Assembly (NCBI GenBank): GCA_934133115.1 | Contig: CAKPAV010000093.1 | Span: 1 to 6,876 of the forward strand | Origin: an uncultured Bacilli bacterium | GTDB taxonomy: Bacteria; Bacillota_I; Bacilli_A; RFN20; CAG-826 | Direction: 5' to 3' | Length of the DNA stretch: 6,876 bases | Shown: positions 1 to 5,501 of the stretch, piece by piece | Position numbering within the stretch: position 1 is the first letter of the stretch | Layout of the letters: each line of letters starts with the position of its first letter | Program-made: the position numbers and the translations under genes | Notes under the pieces: model-generated | The model's input: only the letters and a program-made list of their open reading frames with translations | What the model was told of the DNA's origin: nothing | Database searches by the model: none

Positions 1-293
1 GCAATGTAGTAACCACTCATTTCGCCTTTCATGTAATACACAGCATTCTTTGCAGTTTGCTTAAAGCCAAACTTATAGGCTGTTCCGACTACTGGAGTAT
101 CAACAATGCCATATACTTTTTCGGTTGTTTGTGATGTTCCTCCTGTGCTAGTACTTGGTTTTGTGCTTGTACTTGGGTTTTGGCTTGTAGAGCCAGATGT
201 TGATGGTTGTTTGGCAGAGTTGCTAGTGCTATTTCCGCCACAAGAAGCAAGAGCCATCATAATTAATGGTAATAGAATAACTTTCTTTTTCAT
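1..293 (-). CDS. Putative surface lipoprotein, N-terminal part (runs off left edge)
   Basis: The first 97 residues are present; the 3' end lies outside the window. Residues 1-17 form a classic lipoprotein signal peptide (MKKK, a hydrophobic stretch, then LAS before Cys18), so the product should be lipidated on Cys18 by Lgt, cleaved by Lsp and anchored outside the membrane. Residues 19-58 are a Ser/Thr/Gly/Asn/Pro linker with two PSTST units. From about residue 59 a folded domain starts (VYGIVDTPVVGTAYKFGF, then aromatic-rich YY pairs), probably beta-rich; I do not recognise its family and assign no ligand. The start is fixed by the signal peptide and by GGGAGG upstream, although the gap from GGAGG to ATG is long (15 nt). 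It has its own promoter and follows the terminator of the neighbouring lipoprotein gene. Its first 105 bp, leader included, closely match that neighbour. Sure of a lipoprotein, unsure of its role. Confidence 0.85.
   Translation of the reverse strand, partial: MKKKVILLPLIMMALASCGGNSTSNSAKQPSTSGSTSQNPSTSTKPSTSTGGTSQTTEKVYGIVDTPVVGTAYKFGFKQTAKNAVYYMKGEMSGYYI
144..179 (-). repeat. Two tandem 18-bp units in the lipoprotein linker
   Basis: Positions 144-161 and 162-179 are two 18-bp units identical at 16 of 18 positions. On the coding strand they encode successive PSTST blocks (NPSTST, KPSTST) in the spacer between the lipidated Cys and the folded domain. The unit is a multiple of three, so gain or loss of a copy would keep the frame and only change how far the domain stands off the membrane. 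Two copies is a small number, so repeat-length variation is a possibility rather than something shown. Confidence 0.6.
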
Positions 294-301
294 AATAAAA
301 A

Positions 302-325
302 TATATTTCCTCCCTTTTCTACTAC
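302..325 (-). repeat. Conserved lipoprotein leader, copy 1 (contains SD)
   Basis: This 24-bp stretch is identical to 1046-1069, ahead of the other lipoprotein gene. On the minus strand it begins GTAGTAG, contains GGGAGG (GGAGG at 309-313) and ends AAATATA. It begins at the start site predicted from the promoter -10 box, so it is probably the very 5' end of the mRNA, with the Shine-Dalgarno sequence within about 12 nt of that end. The distance from GGAGG to ATG is 15 nt, longer than the usual 5-9 nt, and is the same in both genes. Confidence 0.75.
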
Positions 326-331
326 GTTTTT

Positions 332-360
332 ATTATATCTAGAAAAAACAATAAAAGCAA
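332..360 (-). promoter_or_regulatory. Sigma-A type promoter of the left lipoprotein gene
   Basis: On the minus strand TTGCTT (355-360) and a perfect TATAAT (332-337) are separated by 17 bp. Transcription should start near position 325, giving a leader of about 32 nt. The -10 box is consensus; the -35 box keeps only TTG of TTGACA. Placement is supported by the other lipoprotein gene, whose predicted promoter sits at nearly the same distance from the conserved leader. Confidence 0.65.
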
Positions 361-382
361 ATGCATTAACACTTTGTTCTAT

Positions 383-396
383 TGAAAACATTTTCA
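383..396. promoter_or_regulatory. Cre-like palindrome (possible CcpA site)
   Basis: TGAAAACATTTTCA is a 14-bp inverted repeat with arms TGAAAA/TTTTCA. It differs from the Bacillus catabolite-responsive consensus TGAAARCGYTTTCA at one position only (CA in place of the central CG) and has T on both flanks as that consensus prefers. It lies about 22 bp upstream of the -35 box of the left lipoprotein promoter, a position more typical of activation than of roadblock repression. The central CG is usually well conserved and the region is AT-rich, so this is tentative. Confidence 0.3.
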
Positions 397-438
397 TTAT
401 CTACTTGTTGTAAATATTTGATAAATGTGCATATGAAC

Positions 439-466
439 AAAAAAGGATACGAAACTAATCGTATCC
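439..466 (-). terminator. Rho-independent terminator of the complete lipoprotein gene
   Basis: On the minus strand a perfect 8-bp stem GGATACGA/TCGTATCC with a 6-nt loop (453-458) is followed directly by six T (444-439). It begins 7 nt after the TAA stop at 474-476. This is the strongest terminator in the window and separates the two lipoprotein genes into independent transcripts. Confidence 0.9.
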
Positions 467-473
467 ATATAAA

Positions 474-1037
474 TTATTGAGCTTTAGCAATAGTTAATCC
501 TTTAAAGTTGATATTATTATATTTTCCGTCGCCAGCGCTAGGATAACCTGTCATAACAACTTTAAGTGAAGTTGCTTTTGTTACATCAATTTTAACAGTG
601 TTTGTACCAGCAGTAACAGAGTCTAAATATGCAACACCACAATCTGAACCACTAGCGTTTAAAGCAGTGATTGTAAAAACATGTGTACTTGCTGCAGAAG
701 TCTTTGAATTAGGATTTAATGCAATATCAATAGTAACATTTAATGATCCTGTAAATTCATTAAATGTAGTACTTACACCAATGTTTTCAAATCTGATCTT
801 AATACCTGATTCCTTATAGAATTCTGGATTTGGAAATTTTTCATTATTTGTAATGTAAGTAAGTCCTTCTGGTAATGAACCAGCGATTGTATACGAAACA
901 GTCTCAAAATTTTGTACAACAGATGTTGCACCAGATGTAGATGGTTGCGCTTGTCCACTGCCGTTGCTATTACTATTTCCGCCACAAGAGGCAAGAGCTA
1001 ACATCAATAATGGTAATAGAATAATATTCTTTTTCAT
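474..1037 (-). CDS. Small secreted lipoprotein with one predicted beta-rich domain
   Basis: 187 residues. Residues 1-17 are a signal peptide ending ALAS, followed by Cys18-Gly-Gly, so the protein is predicted to be a membrane-anchored lipoprotein. Residues 19-42 are a Gly/Ser/Asn/Gln linker with PSTSG. Residues 43-187 form a single domain with alternating hydrophobic/polar strands (for example SLNVTIDIAL, HVFTITALN, TNTVKIDV, SLKVVMTGY), which reads as an all-beta sandwich, possibly a ligand- or glycan-binding fold; I do not recognise the family. Cys133 is the only other cysteine, so no internal disulfide is expected. The ATG is chosen because it gives the intact signal peptide and follows GGGAGG, again with a 15-nt gap. 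It has its own promoter just past recJ and a strong terminator. Leader, signal peptide and linker match the left lipoprotein gene, while the body does not. Not an enzyme by any motif I can see. Confidence 0.88.
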   Translation of the reverse strand: MKKNIILLPLLMLALASCGGNSNSNGSGQAQPSTSGATSVVQNFETVSYTIAGSLPEGLTYITNNEKFPNPEFYKESGIKIRFENIGVSTTFNEFTGSLNVTIDIALNPNSKTSAASTHVFTITALNASGSDCGVAYLDSVTAGTNTVKIDVTKATSLKVVMTGYPSAGDGKYNNINFKGLTIAKAQ

Positions 1038-1045
1038 AATTAAAT

Positions 1046-1069
1046 TATATTTCCTCCCTTTTCTACTAC
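1046..1069 (-). repeat. Conserved lipoprotein leader, copy 2 (contains SD)
   Basis: Identical over 24 bp to 302-325. GGAGG lies at 1053-1057, 15 nt before the ATG at 1037. The identity begins at the predicted transcription start and continues, with scattered mismatches, through the signal peptide and lipobox codons to about 965. Upstream of 1069 the two promoter regions are unrelated. Confidence 0.75.
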
Positions 1070-1076
1070 TTTACTT

Positions 1077-1105
1077 AGTATATACATATAATTAGGTAAA
1101 ATCAA
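1077..1105 (-). promoter_or_regulatory. Promoter of the complete lipoprotein gene
   Basis: TTGATT (1100-1105) and TATACT (1077-1082) on the minus strand are 17 bp apart; the -35 box keeps TTGA and the -10 box matches 5 of 6. The expected start is near 1070, just where the conserved leader begins. The promoter lies in the 88-bp gap after the recJ stop, so the lipoprotein can be made independently of secDF-recJ. Confidence 0.6.
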
Positions 1106-1121
1106 ATAGAAAAATTTGACT
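1100..1121 (-). terminator. Weak hairpin after recJ, overlapping the next -35 box
   Basis: On the minus strand AGTCAAAT and ATTTGATT can form an 8-bp stem (one G-U pair, one G-C pair) with a 6-nt loop, followed by only two more T. It begins 4 nt after the recJ TAG. It could be a leaky recJ terminator, or an operator-like dyad because its second arm contains the -35 box of the lipoprotein promoter. The AT-only stem makes either role uncertain. Confidence 0.25.
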
Positions 1122-1125
1122 ATTC

Positions 1126-2697
1126 CTAGTTAATTATATGATTTTCTTTATCAGTAATGCGTTTTATATTAAAATCAAATGATTCTCTTGTTTTAAATAT
1201 TGAATACCCTAATGTACCATAAATATCGATGTAATCGTATTTGTCTAATAATTCTTTAGAATAATTAAATCCTATTATTTTTTGATTAACTGATAATGGA
1301 TAAAGAATATGTAATTTAGATTTTGAATAGGCCAAATTACTGACTTTAATATTAGAAATTTTTAATAATGGTAATTTAAATCCTTCGCCAAATGGTGAAA
1401 GAGTGCGAATAAAATTATAATTATCTTTATTAATATCGGTAATAGATATATCAATATAATCTTCTTTTTCGGCTTCAAAAGGATTTTTCGTAGCATATTC
1501 TTCAAAACGTCTTTTAAGTTCATTAATATTTGCTTCTTCTAATGATAAACCGCCTGCTTGTTCGTGGCCACCGCTAGTAAGAAGAATGTCCTTGTTTTCT
1601 AATAAAAATTTATTAATAGCTAATCCTTTTTTACTACGCGCGCTTCCTTTATATATATTAGGATTAAGATGATCTTTAGTTAATACAATCGAAGGTAAAT
1701 TATATTTATTCATTAAAGTATTAGCAATAAGACCGATAATTCCTTCTTTGGAATCACTTGTAAAAATAATTGAATGAACATTGTCTTCTATTTCTAATGT
1801 ATCTGCGGTGCTTTTTGTTAATAATTTACGTTTTTCATTTGTTTCATTAATAAAATTATATATTATATCAATGCGCTCTTTGTTATTAGTAACAAAATAT
1901 TCAATTAATGAGTTAATTGATGTTGTTTCTATCATTCGTCCAACTGCATTAATTTTAGGAGCTATTTTTAATCCGATTACATTCTCATCAATAACTGAAT
2001 TATCTGCTAGTAAAGAGATTGGATAATAATGATTTTGGTTCATATAATAAATACCTAAGCGTACAATATCGCGGTTATATTCTTTTAATGGCATCATGTC
2101 AGAAATTGTCGCTATTGAAGCAAGAGATAATAAGTATTTATCGCACTTATTTAATAAACTACTTGCAAGCATAAAAGCTACATAAGCACCGCAACAAATA
2201 ACATCACCATAATTAGAGATAATTGGATGCAATATTACTTCTGCTTCAGGCAAGTTTTCTTGTCGCTCATGATGATCAGTAACTATTACTTTTATACCTA
2301 ATTCATAAGCTTTTTTGATAGCCTCAAATTGAGCAATACCATTATCAACTGTTATAATTAATTTGTATCCTTTCTCATAAAAATCTTGAACACGCTTTTC
2401 ATTTAGACCATATCCATCAATGTAACGTGAAGGGACATAATACCCAACACGATAATTAAGCATATTAAAGCATTTTACCATGATTGAGGTAGACATTATT
2501 CCATCACAATCATAGTCACCATAGATAACGATTTTATCGTCATGTTTCATTGCTTCATAAATAATATTTTTGGCTTTTTCCATTCCTTCAAATTTACTAG
2601 AATTAGGTAATGTAAGTTCATTAACTGGTTTAGATAATTCTTTATATAATTTTTCATCGATATTGAAATAATTTAATAATTTTGTTTTAAAATCCAT
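1126..2697 (-). CDS. recJ: Single-stranded-DNA-specific exonuclease RecJ
   Basis: 523 residues. RecJ is a cytoplasmic 5'-3' exonuclease on single-stranded DNA that acts in recombination, mismatch and excision repair and uses Mn2+/Mg2+ held by DHH-family motifs. These are visible in order: DYDCDG (61-66), TVDNG (116-120), the signature DHH (141-143), SDMMPL with Asp200, PKINAVGRM (247-255), EGIIGLIANTL (318-328), GSARSKKG (351-358) and the DHHA1 motif GGHEQAGGLS (376-385). Residues from about 410 fit the RecJ OB-like domain, with PFGEGFKLP (435-443) as its usual entry. It is somewhat shorter than E. coli RecJ (577) and lacks the long C-terminal part of B. subtilis RecJ (about 786). In motif EGIIG the usual preceding W-H/N is SK. 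The gene lies 49 bp after secDF with a hairpin between and no room for its own promoter after it, so co-transcription with secDF is likely. SD is a poor AAGGGTGG. Identification is firm. Confidence 0.96.
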   Translation of the reverse strand: MDFKTKLLNYFNIDEKLYKELSKPVNELTLPNSSKFEGMEKAKNIIYEAMKHDDKIVIYGDYDCDGIMSTSIMVKCFNMLNYRVGYYVPSRYIDGYGLNEKRVQDFYEKGYKLIITVDNGIAQFEAIKKAYELGIKVIVTDHHERQENLPEAEVILHPIISNYGDVICCGAYVAFMLASSLLNKCDKYLLSLASIATISDMMPLKEYNRDIVRLGIYYMNQNHYYPISLLADNSVIDENVIGLKIAPKINAVGRMIETTSINSLIEYFVTNNKERIDIIYNFINETNEKRKLLTKSTADTLEIEDNVHSIIFTSDSKEGIIGLIANTLMNKYNLPSIVLTKDHLNPNIYKGSARSKKGLAINKFLLENKDILLTSGGHEQAGGLSLEEANINELKRRFEEYATKNPFEAEKEDYIDISITDINKDNYNFIRTLSPFGEGFKLPLLKISNIKVSNLAYSKSKLHILYPLSVNQKIIGFNYSKELLDKYDYIDIYGTLGYSIFKTRESFDFNIKRITDKENHIIN

Positions 2698-2700
2698 ACT

Positions 2701-2737
2701 AGTCCACCCTTAAAATAAAAGGACTGATAAACAGTCC
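2701..2737 (-). terminator. Terminator-like hairpin with alternative pairing at the recJ RBS
   Basis: On the minus strand GGACTG (2737-2732), loop of 5, CAGTCC (2726-2721), then TTTTATTTT (2720-2712): a 6-bp GC-containing stem plus an interrupted U tract, 9 nt after the secDF TAA. The recJ start codon is only 14 nt beyond the U tract, and within those 14 nt a second GGACT (2705-2701) lies between the SD-like AAGGG and ATG. CAGTCC can therefore pair with the first GGACT (terminator form) or the second (form closing the ribosome site). Simplest reading: a partial terminator that lowers recJ expression relative to secDF. Confidence 0.6.
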
Positions 2738-2746
2738 TTAATATAA

Positions 2747-5359
2747 TTAGTCATTAATACCTGGGAATAATGATTCTTCAGGTTCAGCAGATTTATGTCC
2801 GCCTTTGATATTACCAGAAACTTCTTTTTGTTTCTTCTTTTTAGCAATCTTAGGTAAATGAACATTAACATCACCGAATAACTTAATGAAGAACATTTGT
2901 AAAGGTACGAATGTTACTAAATCTAATAAAGTAACAATGATTGTGCCAAGGCCCATTACAATAAATAATGAACGGAATGCTGGATGTCCAAATCCAATAA
3001 AGTCAACAGATAAAGCAAATGTAATTGAAGAAAGCATAATTAATATAGGTGCCGCTAAAGAAAGAGCATTAGTATTATTATCAATAATAGATACTTCAAC
3101 GTTCTTACGGTCATTACTAATTTCTTTTGCTTTAGCACCAATAATGATTGTTAATATAGCATTGATAATTACCATAGCAATTAAAGCAACAAATGTTGTA
3201 GCGCCTACTTCTAATCTTGTTAAACTGAATAAACCAAATGGAATAAATGTGACAAGAATAGAAATAACTAAATTTGCTAAACCACGAGCTAATCCAAATC
3301 TAATTAATACATAAACGGCACTTACTGCTACTAAAACAGATGTAACAATTATGATATTAGATAACGAAGGTTGATTTACATTGATATCTGGGTTTCTACC
3401 AGTTTGACGAACATCTTTTAAAGTCATTGAATCGGTTTCACTGCTATCAATAACGATTAATGAAGATAAATAAGCATTAATGGTTGTTTCGCTATTCTCA
3501 ATAGTAACTTTTGTCTCTGGATTTACACTGCTACTAAAATCTACGACATAATAATAAACTTTTTCATTATTATCATCGGTAATATTAAACGTAGAAATAT
3601 TATTAACTTTAACATTTGCATCTTTTAATGCATCAACATCAATCTTATCTTGGAAATAACTAATACCATCAACGATGATGTCTTTATTGCCAGCATATTC
3701 ATGAATTTCATAATATGCACGTGTGAATGATTGACCAGATTCATTATTAATAACACCATTACCGCTTACTCCAAATCCTACAATTGCGGCAATACATATA
3801 ACAGTGGCAACAAGAGTTCCAATTAAACTACCTTTAGCGTTCTTAGTAAAGTTTTTATCTTTATAAGGTCCGTAATATGTTTGTTTTTCTTCATCGGATA
3901 ATGAAGGAACTAAATCTTTATTAATTTTGAAATAACTATATTTTGTTTGTAATGATGTATCATTAGTGATTAACCAAGTCATCAAACGATTAATTGAAAC
4001 ATTTACTAAGAAATTGAACAATGTAGCAATTACGATTGCAACAGCCATACTTGCAATTGCACCTTGACCAACAAAGTAAGCAATACCTGCAAGAATTAGT
4101 GTTAAGACATGGATATCAATTAATGTGATGAATGAACGCTTGTGAGCTTCTGTATTAGCTTTCTTTAATGTACGTCCACGATATACTTCGTTTTTGAAGT
4201 TTTCAATATATATAACTGATGATGCAACAGCAAGGATTGCAATAGCAATTATAGCAACTAAAGCAGGAGCATTAAATGTCATTCCAATTGCATTGAATAT
4301 TGCAAATGTACCAAATAAGGTAATAATTACATTTAATAAAGCGTTGAATCCTTGTAAGCGATAAGCAAATATCATTGCGAATGCAACAATTACTAGTAAT
4401 ACACCAATTGCTAATAATGTACGAGAAGCACTAAGTGTATTAGGTTTACCATAACTAATGAATGCTTCAGCAGTTGGACTAATATAATCATCATGCAAGA
4501 ATGTTAATTTTAAGTCGATGCTTTTAGCATTGAATAAGTTAACATACATTTTAGCTTTATTAGCATTTAATGCATAAGCATTAGAATTTGAATCGGTTGC
4601 GTTATCAGTGATTTTGATAGCAATAGTATTTTTATCATTATTGAAGTTTAAATTAGCTGGATCAAACATACATAAAATACGAGCAGCAATATCTTCATTA
4701 CCTTCTTTTTTAGAATCTTCTAAGGTATCAGTATCAGGGTTAAAATCTGACCATAAGATTAATTTAGCTTCATCAGATGTTGTTTTATCTTCACTACTAT
4801 TTGTTGAACCTAAACTACTAGCATGCTCAGTTAAAACTTTTAATGATGTTAAATCAGTAACTGGGATAACAAAATAAGCCTCTGCACCAATGAAATCCAC
4901 ACGAGCAACACTACCATCAAAGATATTACCATTATTAGCTAACTCTGCTTCACCAGAAGATTCTAGAGCATCACTCGTAGCTAATGTGAATGAAGAATTG
5001 AAACTCATTAATTGTTTAATGTGATCATATTGAGCGCTATAGTCTTGAGCAACTGAAACACGAATTTGATTATGGGCATTTTCAATGAATGTATCTTGTA
5101 CTTCTTCAATAGCAATATTGTATTTTGTTACGCCAGCAGCATTTAAGCGTGAAGATAAGTCGTTAGCGAGTTTATTCATTTGACTTTTAGTAATTGTCGT
5201 ATCATCGTCTTCATTGATATTTTCGACGGTATATACGAACTCTCTTCCAGAAGTGAAGTCTAATGACAAATTAGCATTTTTCATCATTCCTGGAGTTGAA
5301 AAACCAATTCCAAATAAAATCGTTACTGCTAACATAATAAAAGCTATAAATCTACGCAT
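2747..5359 (-). CDS. secDF: Fused SecD-SecF protein translocase accessory subunit (divergent)
   Basis: 870 residues, against about 737 for B. subtilis SecDF. SecDF works with SecYEG in the membrane and uses the proton gradient to help pull exported proteins out. The layout fits: TM1 (about 4-22), large outer P1 domain (23-308) opening with LSLDFTSGREFVY, TM2-6 (about 312-464), a cytoplasmic joint, then the SecF half: TM7 (511-531), outer P4 domain (532-664), TM8-12 (about 667-826), and a Lys-rich then acidic C-tail. The TM4/TM5 block keeps a recognisable SecD pattern (IENFKNEV, SFITLIDIHVLT). Odd: where the family has V-D-A-N in TM4 this has VASS (378-381); where SecF has N-D in TM10 this has N733-A734; TM11 has no Arg or Lys between 754 and 795. 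These are the proton-relay residues. The ATG follows GGAGG (5369-5373) by 9 nt. Probably heads an operon with recJ. Alternative: an RND-family relative, but fusion, topology and neighbours favour SecDF. Confidence 0.9.
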   Translation of the reverse strand: MRRFIAFIMLAVTILFGIGFSTPGMMKNANLSLDFTSGREFVYTVENINEDDDTTITKSQMNKLANDLSSRLNAAGVTKYNIAIEEVQDTFIENAHNQIRVSVAQDYSAQYDHIKQLMSFNSSFTLATSDALESSGEAELANNGNIFDGSVARVDFIGAEAYFVIPVTDLTSLKVLTEHASSLGSTNSSEDKTTSDEAKLILWSDFNPDTDTLEDSKKEGNEDIAARILCMFDPANLNFNNDKNTIAIKITDNATDSNSNAYALNANKAKMYVNLFNAKSIDLKLTFLHDDYISPTAEAFISYGKPNTLSASRTLLAIGVLLVIVAFAMIFAYRLQGFNALLNVIITLFGTFAIFNAIGMTFNAPALVAIIAIAILAVASSVIYIENFKNEVYRGRTLKKANTEAHKRSFITLIDIHVLTLILAGIAYFVGQGAIASMAVAIVIATLFNFLVNVSINRLMTWLITNDTSLQTKYSYFKINKDLVPSLSDEEKQTYYGPYKDKNFTKNAKGSLIGTLVATVICIAAIVGFGVSGNGVINNESGQSFTRAYYEIHEYAGNKDIIVDGISYFQDKIDVDALKDANVKVNNISTFNITDDNNEKVYYYVVDFSSSVNPETKVTIENSETTINAYLSSLIVIDSSETDSMTLKDVRQTGRNPDINVNQPSLSNIIIVTSVLVAVSAVYVLIRFGLARGLANLVISILVTFIPFGLFSLTRLEVGATTFVALIAMVIINAILTIIIGAKAKEISNDRKNVEVSIIDNNTNALSLAAPILIMLSSITFALSVDFIGFGHPAFRSLFIVMGLGTIIVTLLDLVTFVPLQMFFIKLFGDVNVHLPKIAKKKKQKEVSGNIKGGHKSAEPEESLFPGIND

Positions 5360-5394
5360 ATGTTTATTCCTCCAAAAAAAACCATTTACTTTTT

Positions 5395-5423
5395 AGTAGT
5401 AAAAAATTAATACATAATGACAA
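5395..5423 (-). promoter_or_regulatory. Possible secDF promoter (weak -10)
   Basis: TTGTCA (5418-5423, minus strand) matches 5 of 6 of the -35 consensus, but the -10 region 17 bp away is a poor ACTACT (5395-5400), or TACTAC one base nearer. No better TATAAT-like box with a matching -35 was found upstream of secDF. The -35 box overlaps, on the opposite strand, the -35 box proposed for the flippase gene, so the two promoters would be back to back and may compete. Confidence 0.3.
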
Positions 5424-5446
5424 GTTATATTTAATATAAATATACT
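5417..5446 (+). promoter_or_regulatory. Promoter of the flippase gene
   Basis: ATGACA (5417-5422) and TATACT (5441-5446), each 5 of 6 to consensus, are 18 bp apart. The start would be near 5453, leaving a leader of about 49 nt before the ATG at 5502, with an AAGGA ribosome site at 5490-5494 (7-nt gap). The intergenic region is only 142 bp and drives genes in both directions. Confidence 0.5.
5426..5444. promoter_or_regulatory. 19-bp AT-only dyad in the divergent promoter region
   Basis: TATATTTA-ATA-TAAATATA is a perfect inverted repeat with 8-bp arms and a 3-bp centre. It fills the spacer of the flippase promoter and overlaps its -10 box, a good place for a repressor. It contains only A and T, so chance occurrence in such AT-rich DNA is quite possible. 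Confidence 0.3.
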
Positions 5447-5501
5447 GTACTTTGATACTCTACACTTTTTTTAACATTAATGCAATAATAAGGACAAAAA
5501 A

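Noticed and set aside
106..342. Plus-strand open frame of 78 codons with hydrophobic Val/Leu-rich product
   Set aside because: It lies antisense to the signal peptide and PSTST linker of the left lipoprotein gene; its composition is the complement of Ser/Thr codons and it has no ribosome site.
294..473. Small gene or small RNA in the gap between the lipoprotein genes
   Set aside because: The gap is accounted for by a terminator, a promoter, a leader and a palindrome; no open frame with a ribosome site and no separate promoter-terminator pair was found.
773..994. Second minus-strand frame within the complete lipoprotein gene
   Set aside because: It overlaps the lipoprotein gene in another frame, lacks a ribosome site, and the lipoprotein frame has a signal peptide, lipobox, SD, promoter and terminator.
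2886..3314. Plus-strand open frame of 142 codons inside secDF
   Set aside because: It is fully antisense to the SecF half, where hydrophobic codons keep the opposite frame open; no SD and no recognisable domain.
1126..5359. Possible use of a Mollicutes genetic code (TGA = Trp)
   Set aside because: All genes are open at full family length under the standard code and both Trp codons are TGG; no in-frame TGA is seen, although no gene here uses TGA as a stop either.
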